Source: CADBRN01 sp050944685
GTDB lineage: Bacteria > Bacillota > Clostridia > Lachnospirales > Lachnospiraceae
NCBI GenBank assembly: GCA_050944685.1
Contig: JBMNRP010000031.1
Span: 1 to 20,545, forward strand
Reading direction: 5' to 3'
DNA length: 20,545 nucleotides
Shown here: positions 14,355 through 20,545 of the stretch, piece after piece
Position numbering within the stretch: position 1 is the stretch's first letter
Layout of the letters: each line of letters opens with the position of its first letter
The notes under the pieces: generated by a model
The model's input: only the letters and a program-made list of their open reading frames with translations
Told to the model about the DNA's origin: nothing
Databases searched by the model: none
Translations under genes and position numbers: made by a program

Positions 14355-16778
14355 ATGAATACATCATTTTCTTGGATTAAGAGGTATGTTCCGGATCTGG
14401 AATGTACGGCGCACGAATATGCGGACGCCATGACGCTTTCCGGAACGAAGGTGGAAAGCTATACGAAGCTCGATGAAAATCTGAAGGATATTGTGGTCGG
14501 GAAAGTGCTCTCGACTAAAAAACATCCCGACGCGGATCATCTTGTCATCTGTCAGGTGGATGTCGGGGAAAAGACCGTTCAGATCGTGACAGGTGCGCCG
14601 AATGTGCACGAAGGAATGCTCACGCCTGTCGTTCTGCCCGGAGGTTCGGTCGCCGGAAACAAGGAGGGAGAGAGGACCGAGGGCGGTATTGTCATCAAAC
14701 CCGGAAAGCTCCGCGGCGTTGACTCCTTCGGGATGATGTGCTCGGTCGAGGAGCTCGGAACCTCCCGCGAGTTCTATCCGGAGGCGCCGGAATACGGTCT
14801 CTATGAATTTACCGGGGATTACGATGTGAAGCCGGGGGATGACGCGATCGCAGCTCTCGGCCTCCACGACGTGAATTTCGAGTATGAGATCACCTCGAAC
14901 CGGGTGGACTGTTACAGTGTGCTCGGCATCGCCCGCGAGGCGGCGGCCACGTTCCGCAAGAAATTCTGCCCGCCGGAGGTGAAGGTCGCGGGAAATGATG
15001 AGAAGGCGTCGGATTATATCCAGGTCGAGGTGAAGGCGAAGGATCTCTGCCCGCGCTACTGTGCGCGCGTCGTGAAAAATGTCCGTCTCGCCCCCTCTCC
15101 GAAATGGATGCAGCGGGCGCTCGCTTCCAACGGGATCCGCCCGATCAACAACCTGGTGGATATTACCAACTACGTGATGGAAGAGTACGGCCAGCCGATG
15201 CACGCGTACGATCTGGATAAGATTGCCGGACACAAAATTATCGTGGACCGGGCAGAGGACGGGGAAAAATTTGTCACCCTGGACGGTCAGGAGAGGGTGA
15301 TGGATCACGACGTCCTGATGATCCGTGACGCCGAAAAAGCGGTTGGCATCGCCGGTATCATGGGCGGCGAGGATTCGATGATCACGGACGACGTGCAGAA
15401 CCTCCTGTTCGAGGCGGCCTGCTTCGACGGGACAAACAACCGTCTGTCCGCGAAGCGGATCGGACTGAGGACGGACGCGTCCGGAAAGTTTGAGAAAGGT
15501 CTGGATCCGAATAACGCGGAGGAAGCGATCAACCGCGCCTGTCAGCTGATCGAGGAGTTCGGCGCCGGTGAGGTAGTCGGAGGAATGGTCGACTATTATC
15601 CGGAAAAAAGAAAAGAATCTCGAGTTTTCTTCGAACCGGAAAAAATCAACCATCTTCTGGGGACGGAACTTTCGCGGGAGCAGATGCTCGATTATCTGAA
15701 CCTTGTGGAACTGCGGCTTGACGAGAAGACGAATGAGATCGTCGCCCCGACTTTCCGGCAGGATATTCACAGGACCTGCGACATCGCGGAGGAGATCGCC
15801 CGCTTCTTCGGCTATGACCATATCCCGACTACGCTTCCCTCCGGAGAGGCGACCGCCGGAAAGCTGACCTTCAAGATGCGCGTCGAGAAGAAGGCGAGAG
15901 AAGTGGCGGAGTTCTGCGGTTTCTCACAGGGATACTGCTACTCCTTCGAAAGCCCGAAGGTTTTTGACAAGCTGCTCCTGGATGCGGACGATCCGCTCCG
16001 GAACGCGATCCGGATCGCAAATCCGCTCGGAGATGATTTCTCCATCATGCGGACTCTGTCCGTAAACGGAATGCTTGTCTCTCTTGCGACAAACTACAAC
16101 CGCCGGAACAAAGACGTCCGTCTCTATGAGCTGGGCAATATCTATATTCCGAAGAGTCTGCCTCTTACGGAGCTTCCGGATGAGCGCATGCAGTTTACGC
16201 TCGGAATGTACGGCAGCGGCGATTTTTATAACATGAAAGGCTATGTCGAGGAATTCCTGAATCAGGTCGGAATGCACGACCGGGTCCGCTATCATGCCGA
16301 GGCGGGGAAAAATTTCCTCCACCCGGGACGCCAGGCCCTGATCAGCTACGACGGAGACGTCATCGGATACATGGGCGAGGTTCATCCGTCCGTCGCCAAA
16401 TCTTACGGGATCGGCGACCGCGTGCTGCTCGCGGTTCTGGATATGCCCGAAATTCTGAAATTCGCCTCCTTCGACCGCAGGTTCGAGGGCATTGCGAAAT
16501 TTCCTGCCGTCACCCGGGATATTTCGATGGTGGTTCCGAAAGAAATAAAAGCCGAGCAGATCGAAGATATGCTGCGCCAGCGCGGCGGGAAAATTCTGGA
16601 GAGTGTCACCCTTTTTGATATATACGAGGGCGATCAGGTGCAGGAGGGATATAAATCCATGGCGTATTCGCTCGTCTTCCGCTCCAAAGAGCGCACGCTG
16701 GGCGAGCATGATGTAACGGTGGCCATGAAAAAGATCCTGAACGGTCTTTCCGGTATGGGGATCGAACTGCGGCAGTAA
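14355..16778 (+). CDS. pheT: Phenylalanine-tRNA ligase beta subunit
   Basis: This 807-residue partner of PheS recognises tRNA-Phe and carries the editing site. The bacterial domain order is complete: an EMAP-II-like tRNA-binding OB fold (about 40-155, with GKVLSTKKHPDADHLVICQVDVG and VTGAPNV), the B3/B4 editing region (about 210-385), B5 (about 400-470, with AEEIARFFGYDHIP after it), the catalytic-like core (about 480-690), and the FDX-ACB anticodon-binding domain (about 713-806, beginning FPAVTRDISMVV). The start is ATG 14355, nine bases after AGGAG (14341-14345). A two-codon frame ATG-AAA-TGA (14350-14358) overlaps the start and is probably chance. It is co-transcribed with pheS under T-box control. 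Confidence 0.98.
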   Translation: MNTSFSWIKRYVPDLECTAHEYADAMTLSGTKVESYTKLDENLKDIVVGKVLSTKKHPDADHLVICQVDVGEKTVQIVTGAPNVHEGMLTPVVLPGGSVAGNKEGERTEGGIVIKPGKLRGVDSFGMMCSVEELGTSREFYPEAPEYGLYEFTGDYDVKPGDDAIAALGLHDVNFEYEITSNRVDCYSVLGIAREAAATFRKKFCPPEVKVAGNDEKASDYIQVEVKAKDLCPRYCARVVKNVRLAPSPKWMQRALASNGIRPINNLVDITNYVMEEYGQPMHAYDLDKIAGHKIIVDRAEDGEKFVTLDGQERVMDHDVLMIRDAEKAVGIAGIMGGEDSMITDDVQNLLFEAACFDGTNNRLSAKRIGLRTDASGKFEKGLDPNNAEEAINRACQLIEEFGAGEVVGGMVDYYPEKRKESRVFFEPEKINHLLGTELSREQMLDYLNLVELRLDEKTNEIVAPTFRQDIHRTCDIAEEIARFFGYDHIPTTLPSGEATAGKLTFKMRVEKKAREVAEFCGFSQGYCYSFESPKVFDKLLLDADDPLRNAIRIANPLGDDFSIMRTLSVNGMLVSLATNYNRRNKDVRLYELGNIYIPKSLPLTELPDERMQFTLGMYGSGDFYNMKGYVEEFLNQVGMHDRVRYHAEAGKNFLHPGRQALISYDGDVIGYMGEVHPSVAKSYGIGDRVLLAVLDMPEILKFASFDRRFEGIAKFPAVTRDISMVVPKEIKAEQIEDMLRQRGGKILESVTLFDIYEGDQVQEGYKSMAYSLVFRSKERTLGEHDVTVAMKKILNGLSGMGIELRQ

Positions 16779-16823
16779 ACGGATTTTTGAAATGCTGATC
16801 TATAACAGGGGGAGGTCAGAAAA

Positions 16824-17486
16824 ATGATATTGTATGTGATCCGGCACGGCGAAACGTACTGGAATAAAGAACACAAACTTCAGGGCCAGCAGGGAACGGA
16901 TCTGGATTCGGAAGGAATCCGGCTGGCCGCGATTACGGCGAGGGGAATGAGGGATATTCATCTGGATTTCTGCATCTCCAGTCCGCTGATACGGGCAAGG
17001 CACACGGCAGAGATCATCACGGCCGGGCGCGGCATCCCGATTCTTGAGGATGAGAGGATCGAGGAGATCGCTTTCGGCGAGTGGGAGGGGAAGCACTGCC
17101 TCGCCCCGGATATTGAGATCCCCGAGGACCGATGGAGCGTCTTTTTCAGTGACCCTTTTCACTATATTCCACCGAGGGGCGGTGAGAGTATCCGCGATGT
17201 GATAAATCGGACGGGAAATTTCATCCGGGAGATCACCACGGATCCGGGGAACCGGGATAAGAGCATCCTGATTTCCACACACGGGTGTGCGATGCGCGCC
17301 ATGCTGAATCCCTTCTATAAAAATCCAAAGGATTTCTGGCATGGCGGGGTCCCGAAAAACTGTGCTCTGAGCGAAGTGGTTGTCCGGAACGGGAAGGCGG
17401 TCCTGACCGTTTCCGACCACACCTATTACGAAGGGGAAGAGGACCCCTGGCAGGCGATTTATTCTGCCGAAAAGAAAAAAAGATGA
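16824..17486 (+). CDS. Histidine phosphatase family protein (phosphoglycerate mutase-like)
   Basis: This 220-residue protein of the histidine phosphatase superfamily has RHGET at the N-terminus with the phospho-accepting H8 and R7, R57 in SSPLIRARHTAE, the acidic EIAFGEWEG block (81-89) and the second catalytic H153 in ISTHG. These are all the core residues of an active phosphatase. The substrate is unknown; such proteins include alpha-ribazole phosphatases and broad sugar-phosphate phosphatases, and the glycolytic mutase role is less likely given the divergent middle. GGAGGT at 16811-16816 supports ATG 16824. It is 45 bases after pheT and 55 before queA, in the same direction with no terminator between, so it is probably in the pheST operon. 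Confidence 0.88.
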   Translation: MILYVIRHGETYWNKEHKLQGQQGTDLDSEGIRLAAITARGMRDIHLDFCISSPLIRARHTAEIITAGRGIPILEDERIEEIAFGEWEGKHCLAPDIEIPEDRWSVFFSDPFHYIPPRGGESIRDVINRTGNFIREITTDPGNRDKSILISTHGCAMRAMLNPFYKNPKDFWHGGVPKNCALSEVVVRNGKAVLTVSDHTYYEGEEDPWQAIYSAEKKKR

Positions 17487-17541
17487 TTTCGCCAGAGGCA
17501 GAAATGCGGAACTCCGGCAGAAAGGTTTTGATAAAATCCAG

Positions 17542-18612
17542 ATGAAAACCAGCGATTTTTATTATGAACTCCCGGAGGAGCTGATCGCCCAGGATCCGCT
17601 TCCGGACCGCAGCGCATCCCGCATGATGGTGGTCGACCGGTATACGGGAGAAGTTACTCACACGAATTTCCGCCACCTGACCGATTATCTGACAGACCGG
17701 GATTGCATCGTCATCAACGACACGAAAGTCATCCCGGCCAGACTGTTCGGAACGCGGGCGAAAACGGGAGCGGCGATCGAGGTTCTTCTCCTGAAGCGGA
17801 AGCCGGATGATATCTGGGAGACTCTCGTCCGCCCCGGAAAAAAATGCCGACCCGGGGATGAAATCATTTTCGGGGACGGAATCCTGAAGGGGGAGGTTCT
17901 GGATATCGTCGACGACGGAAACCGGCTGATCCGCTTTCAGTACGAGGGCATTTTCGAGGAAATCCTGGACCGGCTCGGCGAGATGCCGCTTCCGCCCTAT
18001 ATCAAGCACAAGCTCGCGGACAAGAACCGCTATCAGACGGTCTACGCGAAATATGAGGGGTCCGCTGCCGCTCCGACGGCGGGGCTCCATTTTACCGAGG
18101 AAATGCTGCAGAAGGTGAGGGATATGGGTGTGAGGATCGCCCATGTGACTCTGCACGTAGGCCTCGGGACCTTCCGGCCGGTGAAAGTGGACGATGTCAC
18201 GAAGCATCACATGCACTCGGAATATTACCGGATCGAGCAGGAGGCGGCGGACATCATTAATTTGACCAGGAAGCAGGGCGGCCGTGTAATCTGCATCGGA
18301 ACCACGAGCTGCCGGACGCTGGAATCCGCTGCGGAGGAGGACGGCCACATCGAACCGAAGAGCGGCTGGACAGACATCTTTATTTATCCGGGTTACCGCT
18401 TCAAAGTAATGGACGGCCTTCTGACAAACTTTCACCTCCCGGAGTCGACCCTGATCATGCTCGTTTCGGCGTTCGCCGGGCGGGAGCATGTTCTGAGCGC
18501 ATACGAAGAGGCGGTGAAGGAGCGCTACCGATTCTTTTCCTTCGGAGACTGTTCCCTCTGGATTGATACGAAAATCCGGCATAAAGGGGATGGAAGCGGT
18601 AACGTTGAATAA
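17542..18612 (+). CDS. queA: S-adenosylmethionine:tRNA ribosyltransferase-isomerase
   Basis: This 356-residue enzyme moves the ribosyl part of SAM onto 7-aminomethyl-7-deazaguanine in tRNA, giving epoxyqueuosine at the wobble position. It has the standard start MKTSDFYYELPEELIAQDPL, then INDTKVIPARL, the PLPPYIKH block, AAPTAGLHFT, HVGLGTFRPV and LLTNFHLPESTL near the end. Length is typical. The start ATG 17542 is fixed by the conserved N-terminus, yet there is no good ribosome site: the nearest purine run, AAAGG (17521-17525), is 16 bases away. tgt, its usual neighbour, is not in view. A 16-bp hairpin begins right after the stop codon. Confidence 0.97.
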   Translation: MKTSDFYYELPEELIAQDPLPDRSASRMMVVDRYTGEVTHTNFRHLTDYLTDRDCIVINDTKVIPARLFGTRAKTGAAIEVLLLKRKPDDIWETLVRPGKKCRPGDEIIFGDGILKGEVLDIVDDGNRLIRFQYEGIFEEILDRLGEMPLPPYIKHKLADKNRYQTVYAKYEGSAAAPTAGLHFTEEMLQKVRDMGVRIAHVTLHVGLGTFRPVKVDDVTKHHMHSEYYRIEQEAADIINLTRKQGGRVICIGTTSCRTLESAAEEDGHIEPKSGWTDIFIYPGYRFKVMDGLLTNFHLPESTLIMLVSAFAGREHVLSAYEEAVKERYRFFSFGDCSLWIDTKIRHKGDGSGNVE

Positions 18613-18648
18613 AATTTTCAACCATTTTGCAAAAAATGGTTGGAAATT
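18613..18648 (+). repeat. 16-bp hairpin with GCAA loop after queA (possible terminator or operator)
   Basis: AATTTTCAACCATTTT (18613-18628) pairs with AAAATGGTTGGAAATT (18633-18648) across 16 bp with one G-T pair, closed by the tetraloop GCAA. It begins at the base after the queA stop. No U-tract follows on the plus strand, so it is not a canonical terminator. Its 3' arm holds the -35 box of the next promoter, so an operator or mRNA 3'-end stabiliser is also possible. Confidence 0.7.
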
Positions 18649-18668
18649 CCTGCCGGATTTTATAAAAT
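18640..18668 (+). promoter_or_regulatory. Probable promoter of the CoA-transferase gene
   Basis: TTGGAA (18640-18645) and TAAAAT (18663-18668) are 17 bases apart. The -10 box is half of a perfect 12-base palindrome, ATTTTATAAAAT (18657-18668). The leader of about 85 bases carries a small hairpin, CGAAAC (18720-18725) with GTTTCG (18735-18740), just before the ribosome site. Confidence 0.5.
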
Positions 18669-18758
18669 GTAACCATATGGGCTGATATTCTATTGAAAAA
18701 GTATAGGATCCTGTGAATACGAAACCGAAAGCCCGTTTCGTTATTGGAGGAGGAAAAC

Positions 18759-20108
18759 ATGAACTTTCAGGAAAAGTATCGCAGCAAACTGGTTTCTGCA
18801 GATCAGGCAGCAGCTGTCGTCAAAAGCGGCGACTGGGTAGACTTCGGATGGGCCACTTCGACCCCGATCAAGGTGGACGCCGCGATCGCGAAACGCCTCC
18901 CGGACCTGCATAACGTAAATTTCCGCGGCGGCATTCTGATGCATGAGCCGGCTATTTTCCAGATCGAAGATCCCGCGGCGCACATGACGTGGAACAGCTG
19001 GCACATGAATCCGGTGGAAAGAAGGGCTATTCCGAAGGGATTCTCGTTCTATGCTCCGATCCGCTATTCCGAGCTTCCGCGTTACTACAGAGAAAGCCCC
19101 GACACGCTGAACGTGGCGGTGCTCCAGGTCGCTCCTATGGATGAGCATGGATTCTTTAATTTCGGACCGAGCGCGAGCCACCTCGGAGCGATCTGCGAAA
19201 AGGCGCAGACCGTGATCGTGGAGGTCAATGAAAATATGCCGGTCTGTTTCGGAGGAACGGAGGCATACGTTCACATCGATGATGTCGATATGGTCGTAGA
19301 GGGGGACAATCCCCCGATCGATACGCTCGGCGGACCTTCCGCCCCCCCGACCGAGGTAGATAAAAAGGTTGCGGAGATGGTGGTGAGCCAGATCCCGGAC
19401 GGTGCGTGCCTTCAGCTGGGTATCGGAGGAATGCCGAATGCCATCGGCGCGATGATCGCGGAGAGCGATCTCAAGGATCTGGGCATTCACACCGAGATGT
19501 ACGTCGATTCGATGGTGGACATGGCTCTCGCGGGCAGGATCACCGGTAAGCGAAAAAACATTGATGTGGGACGCCAGGTATTCGCGTTCGGTGCGGGCAC
19601 GAAGAAAATGTACGATTACATTGACCGCAACCCGGAGTGCATGAGTGTCTCCGTTGACTACGTGAACCGCTCAAAGACGGTATCCGCACTGGACAACTTT
19701 ATTTCCATTAATAACGCGATCGATATCGATCTGTACGGACAGGTGAACGCTGAGAGCGCGGGTACACGGAATATCTCCGGAGCCGGCGGACAGCTCGATT
19801 TCGTGATCGGCGCCTATGAGTCCAGAGGCGGAAAGTCCTTTATCTGTCTGTCGTCCACATTTATGAACAAGAAGACCGGAAAGGCCGAGAGCCGCATCCG
19901 TCCGACCCTTGCGAACGGCAGTATCGTCACAGACACCAGAACCAACACGATGTTCGTCGTAACCGAATACGGGATGGTTAATCTGAAGGGACTGACGACC
20001 TGGGAGAGGGCTGAGGCTCTGATCGGCATTGCCCATCCGGATTTCCGCGATGAACTGATCGCCGAGGCGGAAAAAATGAATATCTGGAGACGGAGCAACC
20101 GGCGTTAA
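18759..20108 (+). CDS. but: Butyryl-CoA:acetate CoA-transferase (family I CoA-transferase)
   Basis: This 449-residue enzyme transfers CoA from butyryl-CoA to acetate, releasing butyrate, the last step of butyrate fermentation in many gut Clostridia. Nearly the whole sequence follows the Roseburia/Faecalibacterium enzymes as I recall them: GDWVDFGWATSTP, RGGILMHEPAIF, WNSWHMNPVERRAIPKGFS, GPSASHLGAICEKA, LGIGGMPNAIG (220-230), and the ending NIWRRSNRR. The catalytic glutamate is probably E246 in HTEMYVD, by analogy with 4-hydroxybutyrate CoA-transferase. 4-hydroxybutyrate or propionyl specificity cannot be excluded. The start is ATG 18759 with GGAGGAGG at 18746-18753; an in-frame TTG at 18744 overlaps the ribosome site and is rejected. 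Thiolase, the first enzyme of the route, follows. Confidence 0.9.
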   Translation: MNFQEKYRSKLVSADQAAAVVKSGDWVDFGWATSTPIKVDAAIAKRLPDLHNVNFRGGILMHEPAIFQIEDPAAHMTWNSWHMNPVERRAIPKGFSFYAPIRYSELPRYYRESPDTLNVAVLQVAPMDEHGFFNFGPSASHLGAICEKAQTVIVEVNENMPVCFGGTEAYVHIDDVDMVVEGDNPPIDTLGGPSAPPTEVDKKVAEMVVSQIPDGACLQLGIGGMPNAIGAMIAESDLKDLGIHTEMYVDSMVDMALAGRITGKRKNIDVGRQVFAFGAGTKKMYDYIDRNPECMSVSVDYVNRSKTVSALDNFISINNAIDIDLYGQVNAESAGTRNISGAGGQLDFVIGAYESRGGKSFICLSSTFMNKKTGKAESRIRPTLANGSIVTDTRTNTMFVVTEYGMVNLKGLTTWERAEALIGIAHPDFRDELIAEAEKMNIWRRSNRR

Positions 20109-20171
20109 CTCGCAAATTGCACGCGACAGGAGGAAACTGTACAGGAAGGAAAAGGGCAGGAGAAAAAGAAA

Positions 20172-20185
20172 GTTAAAAAAATAAC
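20172..20185 (+). promoter_or_regulatory. Weak Rex-like inverted repeat upstream of the thiolase promoter
   Basis: GTTA (20172-20175) and TAAC (20182-20185) form an inverted repeat six bases apart, ten bases before the -35 box. The spacing equals that of the core of the redox repressor Rex site (GTTAA-N4-TTAAC) and differs from it at one inner base; the outer TTG/CAA positions do not match. Rex is known to control thiolase and other butyrate genes in Clostridia. In an A-rich tract such a match can arise by chance. Confidence 0.25.
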
Positions 20186-20194
20186 GTTAAATGT

Positions 20195-20223
20195 TTGACA
20201 AAATAGCCGCGCGCGTGTATCAT
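20195..20223 (+). promoter_or_regulatory. Thiolase promoter (sigma-A type)
   Basis: A perfect TTGACA (20195-20200) and TATCAT (20218-20223) are 17 bases apart, with a start near 20230 and a leader of about 75 bases. The spacer holds an alternating CG run (20208-20220). The rest of the 20109-20305 gap is a purine-rich tract with an AGGAGG (20128-20133) that serves no visible gene. Confidence 0.85.
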
Positions 20224-20305
20224 AGCATGTAGAGCCAGATGTTGTCATTGTCTTGATGTTTTTTACGAGGATTGTACCGAAACATTTATTATCAGGAGGT
20301 TTTTT

Positions 20306-20545
20306 ATGTCGAGAAAAGTTGTATTAGCGGGCGCTTGTCGTACACCTGTAGGAAAAATGGGCGGAGAGCTCAGTACCGTTCCGGCCGTCGATCTGGGTAC
20401 GATTGTCATTAAAGAAGCACTGAACCGGGCCGGCGTGGCTCCGGATCAGGTCGATGAAGTTCTTATGGGATGCGTCATCCAGGCCGGCCTCGGACAGAAC
20501 GTTGCGAGACAGGCGTCTGTTTACGCGGGAATTCCCGTGGAGGTT
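20306..20545 (+). CDS. thlA: Acetyl-CoA acetyltransferase (thiolase), N-terminal 80 residues
   Basis: The gene runs off the right edge. Thiolase condenses two acetyl-CoA to acetoacetyl-CoA, the first step of butyrate formation. The 80 visible residues follow the family closely: ACRTPVGKMGGELSTVPAVDLGTIV split at positions 10-34, then EALNRAGVAPDQVDEVLMG, VIQAGLGQNVARQAS and AGIPVEV. The active-site cysteine, about residue 88-90 in homologues, lies just past the edge. ATG 20306 follows AGGAGG (20294-20299). It has its own strong promoter and follows the CoA-transferase gene by 197 bases in the same direction. The remaining butyrate genes (hbd, crt, bcd, etfBA) may lie downstream, but this cannot be seen. 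Confidence 0.95.
   Translation, partial: MSRKVVLAGACRTPVGKMGGELSTVPAVDLGTIVIKEALNRAGVAPDQVDEVLMGCVIQAGLGQNVARQASVYAGIPVEV

Noticed and set aside
14350..14358. Two-codon frame ATG-AAA-TGA overlapping the pheT start
   Set aside because: It is only four bases from the ribosome site and so short that chance is likely; pheT ATG 14355 has correct spacing.
1..20545. CRISPR arrays, insertion sequences, phage or toxin-antitoxin genes, tRNA or rRNA genes
   Set aside because: No regularly spaced repeats, transposase or integrase motifs, or tRNA cloverleafs were recognised; almost all sequence is accounted for by housekeeping genes.

Overview
The window is a 20.5 kb stretch of chromosome from an anaerobic, butyrate-producing Clostridia-type Firmicute; a Lachnospiraceae-like relative is my best guess and the genus is not determinable. 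The reasons are strong AGGAGG ribosome sites, TTGACA/TATAAT promoters with 17-bp spacers, a T-box leader on pheST, the long (about 396-residue) clostridial form of PRPP synthetase, a DUF512 radical-SAM gene beside der, and a butyryl-CoA:acetate CoA-transferase next to thiolase. By eye the base composition is GC-rich (mid-50s percent). No mobile element, CRISPR array, phage gene, rRNA or tRNA was seen.

Layout. (1) 1-323: C-terminal end of an unidentified protein. (2) 364-2994, plus strand: rplS with its own promoter, structured leader and terminator, then rbgA, rnhB and yraN (ribosome assembly, RNA/DNA hybrid removal, YraN nuclease-fold protein). (3) 2991-4181, minus strand: prs, converging on yraN with a 4-base overlap; its best terminator lies inside the yraN coding sequence. 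(4) 4433-12518, plus strand: a probable seven-gene run from a divergent promoter: DUF512 protein, der, plsY, gpsA, an aldo/keto reductase, an IolE-like sugar isomerase/dehydratase and fhs. It joins ribosome assembly, phospholipid synthesis (gpsA makes glycerol-3-phosphate, plsY acylates it), two sugar-type enzymes and one-carbon metabolism.

(5) 12519-13303, 785 bases without a protein gene but full of RNA: a promoter, a candidate 6S RNA, a strong terminator whose 3' arm supplies the -35 box of the next promoter, and a phenylalanine T-box with specifier UUC. (6) 13304-18612: pheS, pheT, a histidine phosphatase and queA. (7) 18613-20545: a long hairpin overlapping a promoter, the CoA-transferase gene, a second 197-base spacer with a strong promoter and a weak Rex-like inverted repeat, and the first 80 codons of thiolase. 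The last two genes are the final and first enzymes of butyrate formation from acetyl-CoA.

Most genes are housekeeping. The points most worth a second look are in the RNA and signal layer: the terminator inside yraN, the 6S RNA with its terminator/promoter overlap, the hairpin/promoter overlap before the CoA-transferase, and the adjacent butyrate genes. I did not find an evident new defence or mobile system.
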